This document shows, piece by piece, positions 24,060 through 32,602 of a stretch of DNA of 48,862 nt. How positions within the stretch are numbered: position 1 is the first letter of the stretch; every line of letters starts with the position of its first letter. The DNA is from Roseofilum halophilum BLCC-M91 (GTDB lineage: Bacteria > Cyanobacteriota > Cyanobacteriia > Cyanobacteriales > Desertifilaceae): assembly GCF_030068445.1 (NCBI RefSeq), contig NZ_JAQPOK010000130.1, positions 1-48,862 of the forward strand, in the 5' to 3' direction. The notes under the pieces are model-generated. The model saw nothing but the letters and a program-made list of their open reading frames with translations. It was not told where the DNA came from and made no database searches. The translations under genes were made by a program, and so were the position numbers.

Positions 24060-25550
24060 GTGGCATATTGGATATTGAACAAAGGCATGACTATCCTAAC
24101 GCTCATCACATTCCTTATTTTGCCATACCCATCAATAGCTCAAGGACAATACTCATCTAAAGTCCAAAGAAACCAGTCTAGATTATCTCAAGTCCCCATA
24201 GGATCGGGTGTCAATACCAGTGCTTATCGCTTAGGAGTTGGCGATCGCATCCGCATCGACATTTTAGGATTCCCTGAATACGGGGGAGAATATTTGATTG
24301 CTCCCAATGGTATTATACATCTACCCTGGATTGAAGCAATATCAGTCCTAAACCTGACTCAACAAGAACTTCAGGAAAAAATCACCACCCAGTATGCTGA
24401 AATTCTAAAACGTCCTTTCGTTACTGTCACGGTTACCCAAGTGAGACCTGTAACGATTACTATCACTGGAGAAATTAATCATCCGGGTGTCTATCCTATC
24501 GATCTCAATATCGGTCTAGGGGCACAACCGAGATTTCGCTATCCGACGATACCAGAAGTTCTTACAGCAGCCGGAGGCACAACTTTAAGTGCTAATCTCG
24601 ATGAAATTCAAATTCACAGATCTCTTTCTGGTAACCAGAAACAAGTTATTCCCATCAATCTTCTACAACTTTTAAAAACAGGTGGCGATATGGAGTCCCT
24701 GGTGCTTCAAGATGGTGATTTAGTATTTGTCCCTACCGTTGAAACAATCAATCTTTCATACATTCCTCAAGTGGCAACTCTTAGTTTTGCTACACCCGTT
24801 GATAAACCCCGAAATGTTACCATTATTGGAGAAGTAGCAACACCAGGAAAATATGCCATCATTGGGGGAGAGTCTCGCTCAGAACTGAGGACAGGTGGAT
24901 TACCAACTGTGAGTTGGGCCATTCGTAGTGCAGGTGGGATTACACAATATGCTGATCTGCGTAACATTACAATAAACCGACAAACTAAAACAGGAAAACC
25001 CATAAATTTTAATGTCAACTTGTGGGATTTTGTCCAAGGAAAAGATTTATATCAAAACACGATACTTCAAGATGGTGATACTATTATTATCCGGCCTGTT
25101 GATTCTATTGACTTTGAAGAAGCAATAGAAATTGGTCAAACTAATTTATCTCCTGAAAATATACGAGTTTTTATTGTTGGAGAGAAACCCAATAACTTGA
25201 CTGGTATAACACGAGAAATTAGATTGCCCTTAAATACACCGATGAATCAAGCTTTACTGGCAGCAGATGGCTTTATTGATCGCAGAGTTCGACAGACTTC
25301 AGTAGATTTAGTTCGTGTTAATCGTGATGGAACGGTATCTAAAAGTCAAATTTTTATTGATCTTTCTGCTAATCTCAATGATCGGACGAATCCTCCCTTA
25401 CAAGATGGTGATGTTATTATTCTCAGTCGTTCAGGACTAGCTAGATTTATAGATTTTGTGACTACAGTCGATCGAGTTTTAACATTAGTTGAACCTGTAC
25501 GGGAATTCGCTAATTTACTCGAAATATTAGGGTATATCAACAATCGCTAA
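24060..25550 (+). CDS. wza: Polysaccharide export outer-membrane protein (Wza-like, Poly_export/SLBB)
   Basis: 496 residues. GTG start with AGGA eight bases upstream; an ATG nine codons later is possible. A signal peptide ends near SIAQG (about 29). The Poly_export domain is YRLGVGDRIRIDILGFPEYGG...APNGIIHLPW (about 57-150). Three SLBB-type beta-grasp repeats follow, recognisable by ITITGEINHPGVYPI, VTIIGEVATPGKYAI and VFIVGEKP. The protein would form the periplasmic/outer-membrane channel for the exopolysaccharide, contacting the Wzc-like protein encoded next. There is no lipobox cysteine, as is usual in cyanobacterial Wza homologues. The Wzc-like gene follows by about 50 bases on the same strand. 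Confidence 0.92.
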   Translation: MAYWILNKGMTILTLITFLILPYPSIAQGQYSSKVQRNQSRLSQVPIGSGVNTSAYRLGVGDRIRIDILGFPEYGGEYLIAPNGIIHLPWIEAISVLNLTQQELQEKITTQYAEILKRPFVTVTVTQVRPVTITITGEINHPGVYPIDLNIGLGAQPRFRYPTIPEVLTAAGGTTLSANLDEIQIHRSLSGNQKQVIPINLLQLLKTGGDMESLVLQDGDLVFVPTVETINLSYIPQVATLSFATPVDKPRNVTIIGEVATPGKYAIIGGESRSELRTGGLPTVSWAIRSAGGITQYADLRNITINRQTKTGKPINFNVNLWDFVQGKDLYQNTILQDGDTIIIRPVDSIDFEEAIEIGQTNLSPENIRVFIVGEKPNNLTGITREIRLPLNTPMNQALLAADGFIDRRVRQTSVDLVRVNRDGTVSKSQIFIDLSANLNDRTNPPLQDGDVIILSRSGLARFIDFVTTVDRVLTLVEPVREFANLLEILGYINNR

Positions 25551-25604
25551 GAGTCACATTGAATTTTATTTAAATATAAGTTATTTTGAAATATCGGAGT
25601 TGTG

Positions 25605-27863
25605 ATGAATTTCAATCACTCAGAATATACAGATAGTTATAACTCTAAAAAAATACCTGATTATATAAACGGTTCAAGTGCCAAGCCAATGGAAAATCAG
25701 GAAAATTCAGAGTTAAATTTTAATTGGGTATTAGCGGTTTTTCGTCGTCGCCTTCCAATTATGGCAGTTGTAGCCTTCGGTGTGACTGCATTAGCAGGGA
25801 GTTTAATTGTTAAGCAGTCTCGTCAAGTAGTTCCGGTTTATGAAGGCTCTTTTCGTCTGTTAGTTGAACCGGTTACTGCTGAATCAAGAGTCGCTCGCCT
25901 ATCTTTACTTTCACAAAATACAGAAGATGTTGTTCAACAAGGAAGATTTAATATTAGCTTAGTTGATTATGAGAGCTTAATTCGAGTATTAAGTAGTCCT
26001 CAAATTATCAATCCATTGCTCCAAAAGATTAACGAAAAATATCCAAATATGACTTATAATGGTCTCCTAGGGAAGTTGTCAACCAAAAGAGTGACTTATG
26101 AAAAAGATGCTAAAACAGAAGGGACATCATTAATCCGAGTGAGCTATCAGAGTTCAGAACCGGAAAAAATAGAATTTGTGTTAGATATTTTATCTCAAGG
26201 GTATATTGATTATAGCATTCAGGAACGGAAAGCGAGTATTCAGCAGGGGATTGCATTTATTCAATCAGAGCTTCCTGAACAAAGAAATAGGGTGAATTCG
26301 TTACAAGATAAAATTCAATCACTACGCCAAAAATATGACATAATCGAACCTATTTCTCAAGGTCAACAGCTTTCAATTAGACAGAGAGGACTAGAAATAG
26401 AACGACTCAATGTAGAAAGTTCATTAAGGGAAAAGAAGGTTCTTTATGAGTCAATACAAAAACAATTTGATAATGGTAATTATGTTTTTATTTTAAGCAA
26501 CTCTCCCAACACTTATCAGACAATCCTCAAAAATGCTCAACAAGTAGAGTCTGATATTGCTACTCTTTCTAGTCAGTTGAAGGAAGATAGTATACCTATG
26601 CAAACTTTGAGGGAACAAAATCTGGAATTAACTTTAAGATTGCGCGAACAAGCTCAGGCTGTTGTTTTTCAAGTTGGGAATGAAGTGCAAGCACTAGAGG
26701 CTAAACTACAAACATTAGTTTCTGGTGAAAATACTCTCAAAGAAGAAATAGAAATTTGGCCTTTAGCAACTCGACAATATGATGAACTTCAAAGAGAACT
26801 CGAGTTTGCGATAGAACACTATAAAGAACTTTTGTCTAAGTTAGAATCTTTACAAATTGATGATGCTCAAATCCAAATTCCTTGGCAAATCATCGATCCA
26901 CCAAAAGTGATGAGTAATGCGGAAGGAAAGCCAGTTTCTATGGCAGTTAAAGAAACTCGTAAGAAATTGGCTGTGTTAATGGTTGTGAGTACACTTTTAA
27001 GTATCGGTGTAGGTTTCTTAGTCGAGGTGTTGATCCCAGTTTTTCATACTCCCGAAGAAGTAAAATCTTTTACAAAATTAAATTTGTTAGGTGTTATTCC
27101 CTTAGCACCTAGCTTGAAAAAAGTGCAAACTAAACCTATTCGTCATTATTTCACCAGTCGATCAACTTCTGACTTTACACCTCTACTTATCCAGCCAGAG
27201 TATAGTGCTTCTTTCTTAGAATCTTTTCGTTCTCTGTACACGAATATTGCTCTGATGGGCAAAAATCAACCGATTCGTTCTTTAGTTGTCAGCTCTCCTA
27301 GCACGGGTGATGGCAAGTCTACTGTTTCTATGCATTTAGCTCAAACAGCAGCAGCAATGGGCAAGCGAGTTTTATTGGTTGATGCAGATTTAAGGTTACC
27401 CCAACTTCATCAAGCATTGGGTTTGCAGAATCAAGCCGGATTGAGTGATACGATCGCCAACTATATTAGTTTAAATGAAGTCATCCAACAATCGGATCTA
27501 GAGGAAAATCTGTTCTTTCTCAGTGCAGGACAAACGGTTCCCGATCCCATTAAACTGTTGTCATCGCAAAAAATGCAGTATTTGATGGGACAATTACAAG
27601 GCTTTTTTGATTTAGTTATCTATGACACCCCACCTTTAGTCGGTTTAGCGGATGGACATCTTGTGGCAGCACGGGTGGATGGCGTGATTTTGGTTGTCCG
27701 ACTTGCTAAAACGGATCAATCCCTGGTCAAAAAATCCTTAGAAGAATTAACCATCTCTCATGCTAGAGTCTTAGGGGTGGTGGCCAATGAAGTCAAAAGC
27801 TCTGACTCTATCGCCATGAGTGCTAATCGGCAGTATCGCAATTCTTCTTCTTCTCTATCGTAA
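25605..27863 (+). CDS. wzc: Wzc-like polysaccharide co-polymerase and bacterial tyrosine kinase
   Basis: 752 residues from the ATG at 25605 (GGAG five bases before; a GTG one codon earlier is too close). N-terminal Wzz domain with membrane helix 1 near 45-65. A long periplasmic coiled-coil region (about 200-430) follows, then a Pro-containing segment IDPPKVMSNAEGKPVSM and helix 2 (about 452-475). The cytoplasmic BY-kinase domain has Walker A SSPSTGDGKSTV (K571), Walker A' VLLVDADLR and Walker B DLVIYDTPP. It controls chain length and export together with the wza product. The usual C-terminal tyrosine cluster is reduced to one tyrosine, Y744, followed by a serine-rich tail (NSSSSLS). Wzz and kinase are fused in one chain, as in proteobacterial Wzc. 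Confidence 0.92.
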   Translation: MNFNHSEYTDSYNSKKIPDYINGSSAKPMENQENSELNFNWVLAVFRRRLPIMAVVAFGVTALAGSLIVKQSRQVVPVYEGSFRLLVEPVTAESRVARLSLLSQNTEDVVQQGRFNISLVDYESLIRVLSSPQIINPLLQKINEKYPNMTYNGLLGKLSTKRVTYEKDAKTEGTSLIRVSYQSSEPEKIEFVLDILSQGYIDYSIQERKASIQQGIAFIQSELPEQRNRVNSLQDKIQSLRQKYDIIEPISQGQQLSIRQRGLEIERLNVESSLREKKVLYESIQKQFDNGNYVFILSNSPNTYQTILKNAQQVESDIATLSSQLKEDSIPMQTLREQNLELTLRLREQAQAVVFQVGNEVQALEAKLQTLVSGENTLKEEIEIWPLATRQYDELQRELEFAIEHYKELLSKLESLQIDDAQIQIPWQIIDPPKVMSNAEGKPVSMAVKETRKKLAVLMVVSTLLSIGVGFLVEVLIPVFHTPEEVKSFTKLNLLGVIPLAPSLKKVQTKPIRHYFTSRSTSDFTPLLIQPEYSASFLESFRSLYTNIALMGKNQPIRSLVVSSPSTGDGKSTVSMHLAQTAAAMGKRVLLVDADLRLPQLHQALGLQNQAGLSDTIANYISLNEVIQQSDLEENLFFLSAGQTVPDPIKLLSSQKMQYLMGQLQGFFDLVIYDTPPLVGLADGHLVAARVDGVILVVRLAKTDQSLVKKSLEELTISHARVLGVVANEVKSSDSIAMSANRQYRNSSSSLS

Positions 27864-27872
27864 GCGAAAAAT

Positions 27873-27900
27873 AAGCCCCCTCTTAGAGAACAGGGGGCTT
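27873..27900 (-). terminator. Rho-independent terminator between wzc and the PEP-CTERM gene
   Basis: AAGCCCCCT (27873-27881) and AGGGGGCTT (27892-27900) form a 9-bp stem with a 10-base loop. Read on the minus strand, the stem is followed by ATTTTTCG, a good U-run, so it terminates the PEP-CTERM gene. On the plus strand it is followed by ATTATAA, so it may also stop wzc transcripts. Confidence 0.85.
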
Positions 27901-27962
27901 ATTATAAGGGTCATTTAGTTATCTGATGGAGTTGATTCCGATTGGGATAGCTCAAGCTCTCT

Positions 27963-28727
27963 CTATTTGGCTTGACGTTTGCGTAATCCGAAGGCAGTCA
28001 TTCCGGCTAACAAACCTAGACCGAGAATACTAGAAGGCTCAGGAACATCTTCAATTACTTGATTGAACTCTCTCATCCGGAAGTTCACACCGTCACCTGA
28101 ACTGTTGGCATAGTCCATGCCCAACTTGAGAGTAATTGAGTTGACATCAAAGAATTCCAATGTGTTCATGGTGGAATCACCTCGTGCATCACCAGCAGCA
28201 TCATTCAACAATCTCTTTTGGCTGGTGTCACCATTGACAGAAAGTACCCCAGTTTGGTTCTGACGTTCAGAATCGAAGAAATCGATGGTTAATTTATCCA
28301 GAGTTTTGGTGAACACGAATTCAAATGTACCAACTTCAAGCATTCCTCCTTCTTCGGCTGGAGCAACGGGGCGGAACCAGTACCCTTCATGATTAGTTCC
28401 TCTGTCACCATTAGAAAACTCAACTGTTTCTGTGCCGTTGGTGTAGGTGTTGCGGGTTTCCAGGGTATCCAAGAACAGGCGGCTTAACTGAACTTCCCCA
28501 GTTTCTGCATCTTCCCAAGGTAGAGCAGTTACACTGTCTATAAAGCCAACTGGCATAGTATGGCATTCTTCCAGGCAACCAAAGCCAGTATCAAATTCAC
28601 CTTCATAGGCAAAGGGGTTGGCGGAGGCTGAGGGCGCGAACATACCAGCAACTAGGGCGGAGGTTGCAACTCCGGCTGCTACTGTGCTAACTCTTTTAGT
28701 GATTTGAGATAAAGATTGAGATTTCAT
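27963..28727 (-). CDS. PEP-CTERM sorted surface protein
   Basis: I chose the ATG at 28727 (254 residues, MKSQSLSQITKRV...), with AGGAG about ten bases upstream; the frame stays open further upstream but that part looks like untranslated leader. Signal peptide about 1-37 (ATSALVAGMFAPSASA, cut before NPF). The C-terminus is a standard PEP-CTERM signal: VPEPSSILGLGLLAGM, a short membrane helix, then LRKRQAK, so an exosortase should cleave and anchor or release it. The mature part is beta-rich, with the segment LEVGTFEFVFT that fits the LEVG group of cyanobacterial PEP-CTERM proteins, and two close cysteines (GCLEECHT). It is probably part of the extracellular matrix made by this locus. No exosortase gene is in the window. 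It has its own terminator. Confidence 0.88.
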   Translation of the reverse strand: MKSQSLSQITKRVSTVAAGVATSALVAGMFAPSASANPFAYEGEFDTGFGCLEECHTMPVGFIDSVTALPWEDAETGEVQLSRLFLDTLETRNTYTNGTETVEFSNGDRGTNHEGYWFRPVAPAEEGGMLEVGTFEFVFTKTLDKLTIDFFDSERQNQTGVLSVNGDTSQKRLLNDAAGDARGDSTMNTLEFFDVNSITLKLGMDYANSSGDGVNFRMREFNQVIEDVPEPSSILGLGLLAGMTAFGLRKRQAK

Positions 28728-28988
28728 GGTATTCGGTCTCCTAGAACTGTGTGAGCTGATTAAGTTTGTATAGTCTTTTCTTTGCTTTCCTCTACGATAG
28801 CCCCCTGGGACAGGTCTTCGCATCAGAGAGATTGGGGATTTTTGATTTGAAGTTCCGATGTAGAAGTTGGTTGGCTTCTGAGTGTGCTTAAGTAGTTGTT
28901 GTGGAAAAATACTGAAGTGAGGGGTCAATCACCCTAGGTCGCTTGGAATTATCCGTATAAGTGAGGAGAGAATAATGGATTTCAGACG

Positions 28989-29010
28989 AAAATGCCCCAT
29001 TGATGGGCAT
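28989..29010 (-). terminator. Rho-independent terminator of the minus-strand operon 33331-29064
   Basis: On the minus strand, ATGCCCAT pairs with ATGGGGCAT (one bulged G) around a CA loop, followed by TTTT. It lies 54 bases after the stop of the DPM-like glycosyltransferase. The rest of the 336-base gap (28728-29063) is the PEP-CTERM leader; I see no convincing -35/-10 pair there, only TATACA near 28771. Confidence 0.75.
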
Positions 29011-29063
29011 GAGGAGGTTGGGAAGAAGCAGAAGTTTATGGAATAAGTCCCAAAAGATGATGA

Positions 29064-30050
29064 CTACTGGTGAATAATGGCTCGCACTCTATAGATGGGA
29101 CGGTTTTGAGATTCATGGTAGGTTCGCATCAGGAGTTCTCCGAGCAGACCGAAGCAAAAGAGCTGTATCCCAGTCAATAGAAGGACGACGACTAAAATGA
29201 GTAGGGGACGACCACCGATATCTTGGCCAAAACCGAATTTGAGGATGGTGAGGTAGATTCCCAATAGAAATCCGAGAAACAGGGAGAGTAGGCCCATGGA
29301 GCCAAAGATATGCATGGGCCGGGTGAGGAATTTTTTCATAAACCAAACTGTGAGCAAATCCATTAAGACTCGGAAGGTGCGGCCTAGGCCATATTTGCTT
29401 TTGCCGTACTGCCGAGCATGGTGGCGTACGGGTATTTCGGTGATTCTGGCTCCTTCGATAAAGGCTAGGGCGGGTAAGAAGCGGTGGAGTTCTCCGTAGA
29501 GGTTCATGTCGGCGACGACTTCGGCGCGATAGGCTTTGAGGGAACATCCGTAGTCATGGAGTTGGACTCCTGTGACTTTGCCGATGATCCAGTTGGCGAT
29601 TTTGGAGGGTAGGAGGCGAGTGACTGCATCATCTTGCCGTTGTTTGCGCCAACCACTGACGAGATCGTAGCCTTGTTCGATGGTTTCTAGGAGGAGGGGG
29701 ATGTCGGCGGGGTCGTTTTGAAGGTCGGCATCGAGGGTAATAAAGATATTACCTTGGGCGTGTTGAAATCCGGCGGCCATGGCTGGGGTTTGACCGTAGT
29801 TTCGGCGGAGAATGACGGCTTTGAGATGGGGGGTTTTCTGGGCGAGTTGGGTTAATAGTTCTGTGGAACCGTCGCTGGAGCCGTCATCGACACAGATGAG
29901 TTCGTAGGTGCGTTGGGTTGTGGGGAGTATTTTGGCGATCGCCTCTACCAGCAACGGTAAGCTTTCGACTTCGTTATAAATGGGGGCGATGACGGAAATT
30001 TCGGGCTTAGGAGCGGTTTCAACGGTGGGCAGAGTTGGGAAAGCGTTCAT
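29064..30050 (-). CDS. Dolichol-phosphate-mannose-synthase-like glycosyltransferase (GtrB/ArnC type)
   Basis: 328 residues, ATG start. GT-A domain: EISVIAPIYNEVESLPLLV, LICVDDGSSDGS, ILRRNYGQTPAMAAGF, FITLDADLQNDP (DxD), then YGCSLKAYRAEVV and QYGKSKYGLGRTFRVLMDLL. Two C-terminal membrane helices (about 235-260 and 275-305). Such enzymes load a sugar onto undecaprenyl phosphate on the cytoplasmic side for later use by a GT-C transferase outside, and the GT39-type gene two positions upstream in the same operon is a natural partner. Last gene of a four-gene minus-strand operon, four bases after the flippase-like gene and 54 bases before a terminator. Confidence 0.92.
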   Translation of the reverse strand: MNAFPTLPTVETAPKPEISVIAPIYNEVESLPLLVEAIAKILPTTQRTYELICVDDGSSDGSTELLTQLAQKTPHLKAVILRRNYGQTPAMAAGFQHAQGNIFITLDADLQNDPADIPLLLETIEQGYDLVSGWRKQRQDDAVTRLLPSKIANWIIGKVTGVQLHDYGCSLKAYRAEVVADMNLYGELHRFLPALAFIEGARITEIPVRHHARQYGKSKYGLGRTFRVLMDLLTVWFMKKFLTRPMHIFGSMGLLSLFLGFLLGIYLTILKFGFGQDIGGRPLLILVVVLLLTGIQLFCFGLLGELLMRTYHESQNRPIYRVRAIIHQ

Positions 30051-30054
30051 AGGA

Positions 30055-30987
30055 TTAGGGGTTCTTGAGACTAAACTGTTGATAGAGCCAGCCGAGTAGA
30101 GCGCCGATCGCCTCTGCTAATACACTAATCACCCGATATAAGGCGACTCCACTGAGGATAATAGCAGGTGGATAGACTCCATCCAAGAGGGCGATCGCTG
30201 TGGCTTCAAAGACTCCCAAACCTCCAGGTGCGCCGGGAATGACTAAACCGAGTAACCAGGCGAAACTAAAGGCACTGATAAGTTGAGGGACTTGTTCTAT
30301 TTCTATGGTTGATAGGGCGGATAGGGCAAATAAAAATCCGAGTCCGCGAATCAACAGAAATCCCATTTCACCGAGTAAGGGTTTTAAGGGATAGCGTTTT
30401 AACTGCGCTGAGGGTTGCTCCTGGGCTGCGAGTTCTCCTTTTGCTTTCTTTTTGGAGAGAAAAGTGAGGATAGGATTCAATATCCGAGGATGAACCCCTA
30501 TCAAGACGATGACTAAAGTTACTCCTTGCACCAGTCCTCGACTTTGGGGACTCGCACCTGCGGCTAATATGAGGGCAGAAGCTGCCATCAGCAGGGGTTC
30601 CATGAGGGTACTGAGGATGGCGATCGCCCCTGGAACACCCACACTTTGAGCAGCTCGAATGCGACCATAGAAATGCCAGACATTACCGGGCAAATATTTA
30701 CCAATATTGGTGATTAGATAGGTTTGAATGCTCCAAAGGGCTTTAACTCGTTGGTTAAACTCAGCTAAAATCCATCCCCAGATCCAGCCTGACCAAATAT
30801 GGGCGATGATTGTAATCAGAAGGGCGATCGCCAAACTAATCCATCCCCAGCCACTGATGCGAATTGCCAGCACTTCCTGCCAATGATCCTTAAATGCCTT
30901 GGCCAGAAAAAACAACGCCACCCCCACAATAAACCATCGTAGGTAAGGTTTTAAGATTGAGAGTAGGCGTTGCATAAAAGATTTCAT
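30055..30987 (-). CDS. Lysylphosphatidylglycerol-synthase-TM/UPF0104-type membrane protein
   Basis: 310 residues, ATG start, about eight membrane helices. Typical features are the N-terminal KPYLRWFIVGVALFFLAKAF, the segment YLITNIGKYLPGNVWHFYGR and GLVIPGAPGGLGVFEATAIALL, the glycine/proline signature of the family. Members lacking the aminoacyl-transferase domain often sit with DPM-like and GT39 genes and are suspected of moving or flipping polyprenyl-linked sugars; this is inference. It lies between the DPM-like (four bases) and the GT39-type gene (ten bases), so the three are almost surely one functional unit. Confidence 0.87.
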   Translation of the reverse strand: MKSFMQRLLSILKPYLRWFIVGVALFFLAKAFKDHWQEVLAIRISGWGWISLAIALLITIIAHIWSGWIWGWILAEFNQRVKALWSIQTYLITNIGKYLPGNVWHFYGRIRAAQSVGVPGAIAILSTLMEPLLMAASALILAAGASPQSRGLVQGVTLVIVLIGVHPRILNPILTFLSKKKAKGELAAQEQPSAQLKRYPLKPLLGEMGFLLIRGLGFLFALSALSTIEIEQVPQLISAFSFAWLLGLVIPGAPGGLGVFEATAIALLDGVYPPAIILSGVALYRVISVLAEAIGALLGWLYQQFSLKNP

Positions 30988-30997
30988 CGTCTCAGAT

Positions 30998-32596
30998 TTA
31001 GACCCAATTTAAACGCCATAACCAATTCAGACCAGTACGCGGATTTTTGCTTTCACTGACTGGCTCTAAAGCCAATTCATCAACCGACTGAATTTGTTTC
31101 ATCAGGTCTGGAGAAGGATCGTAGAGAAACAGATCCTCATCCCCTTTGGGAACTTGAATCGAATCATCATCTAGTAACCATACCTTTATTTTCGGATCGA
31201 GTCTATAGCTAAGAACTCCCAAACGCATTCCTGGATGACTTTTCGTCATCAGCAGAGCGTTAGGACTATTATTGACAATAGCCGTCACTTCTAAACTGTG
31301 AGCATCAGCCCGTTTATTCCACCAATCTTGAGATTGGGAACTTAAGCCACAAGAAATAATCCCCAGAGAGAATAACACAATAGTTATCATTTTCCAGAGA
31401 TTCGCTTGATATTGCTTAGGAGAATAAATTTGAAGGGACAAAAGATAAGCGACTACCAGTTGCATCCCTAGAAACGTGGGAATAATATAGCGTTGAATAT
31501 TGGATCTCGTAGACCCAGTAACCAAATCTGGGATGGCCAAAACTAACCAGGGAATAACCACAAGCGTCAACACAAACAAAAAAGTTCTTCTCTCTGTAGT
31601 TTTCTGAGTAAAATACAAAGCATAAATCACTAAAGCCACCACACCAAGCAGCACCGGAATAAACAACTTCAGGGCTAGTGATGCCGTATCTGAACTCAAG
31701 CCAAAGTCCACAAACTGTCTAGCTGTATTCCCCAGCCAACTTTTAAGATAAAAACTCAGGGGGGGTTTCCCCGATTCTGCTTGCCAAGTTGCTGTATTTT
31801 GAATCGCATTGAAGTTCATCAAAATCACAATAATCCAGGGAGTAAAAGCTAGACATCCTATGAGATTTGTTATCAGATAGGGCTTCCATATTCGCGTCCA
31901 TCGAAATCGCTCTAACCACAAAACATAAATTCCATGGGCAAATAAGACTAAGGCAAAGAGAAGATGGGTATACAATCCTAACGCAATACTAGCGGCATAA
32001 ATACCCCAACTATACCCATTAAGTTTTCTCCAGGTAGGGGATTGATTTTGTAAGCGTATGGCTCTTAAGAGAGCGGCGCTAGAAAATAAAGTTACCACCG
32101 CCAATAAACTATATTGTCTCGCTTCTTGGGCATACAAAACTTGAAAGGGAGAAATGGCAAGCAAACCCATTGCCATCCATCCCGTTATGGAGGATTCAAA
32201 TAACTCCAAACACAACCAATACACACCAGGGAATGCTAACAAGCTAATGACTGCTGATAGGCTACGGGTTACTGCCACGGAGCTGCCAAATGCTTCACGC
32301 CAAAAACGAAGCATGACAAAATATAAAGGGGTATGTTCGGCATTATTAGCTAGGGCTTGGGCAACATCTGAAAAGGGGCGCTCTGGACTAGGGTTATAAT
32401 AGCCTTGAATATCTTGTATGGTCAGAACTTGGTTTTTCGGAATAATTTCTACTAATTCGGGTGCTGAATAGCCGGAAACTCTCAAAGCGGTAAAAGTTTC
32501 ATCCAACCAATAGATTTTGGTGTCCAGATGATAAAAACGAAAAAAAATACCTAACAGGATACAGACGGTAATGAATACCTGTATTGTCTTTTTCAT
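30998..32596 (-). CDS. Glycosyltransferase family 39/PMT_2-type membrane transferase
   Basis: 532 residues, ATG start. GT-C fold: helix 1 (6-22), then the catalytic first-loop acidic pair D32-E33 in IYWLDETFTALRV. Next comes the second periplasmic segment NNAEHTPLYFVMLRFWREAFG and about ten further helices, with a soluble C-terminal domain of about 110 residues. It would transfer a sugar from a polyprenyl-phosphate donor to a target outside the membrane; the donor is likely made by the DPM-like gene in the same operon. The target may be lipid A, a protein or the exopolysaccharide. Six bases after the sulfotransferase gene. Confidence 0.88.
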   Translation of the reverse strand: MKKTIQVFITVCILLGIFFRFYHLDTKIYWLDETFTALRVSGYSAPELVEIIPKNQVLTIQDIQGYYNPSPERPFSDVAQALANNAEHTPLYFVMLRFWREAFGSSVAVTRSLSAVISLLAFPGVYWLCLELFESSITGWMAMGLLAISPFQVLYAQEARQYSLLAVVTLFSSAALLRAIRLQNQSPTWRKLNGYSWGIYAASIALGLYTHLLFALVLFAHGIYVLWLERFRWTRIWKPYLITNLIGCLAFTPWIIVILMNFNAIQNTATWQAESGKPPLSFYLKSWLGNTARQFVDFGLSSDTASLALKLFIPVLLGVVALVIYALYFTQKTTERRTFLFVLTLVVIPWLVLAIPDLVTGSTRSNIQRYIIPTFLGMQLVVAYLLSLQIYSPKQYQANLWKMITIVLFSLGIISCGLSSQSQDWWNKRADAHSLEVTAIVNNSPNALLMTKSHPGMRLGVLSYRLDPKIKVWLLDDDSIQVPKGDEDLFLYDPSPDLMKQIQSVDELALEPVSESKNPRTGLNWLWRLNWV

Positions 32597-32602
32597 AGTG
32601 GA

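Noticed and set aside
27963-28928. Longer 321-residue start for the PEP-CTERM protein
   Set aside because: It would place 67 polar residues before a standard signal peptide; the ATG at 28727 has a ribosome site and gives a normal signal sequence.
28975-29046. 23-residue plus-strand frame (MDFRRKCPIDGHEE...) with a good AGGAG site
   Set aside because: It overlaps the minus-strand terminator at 28989-29010, has no promoter I can see and no recognisable family. Its codons in the middle are simply the terminator arms.
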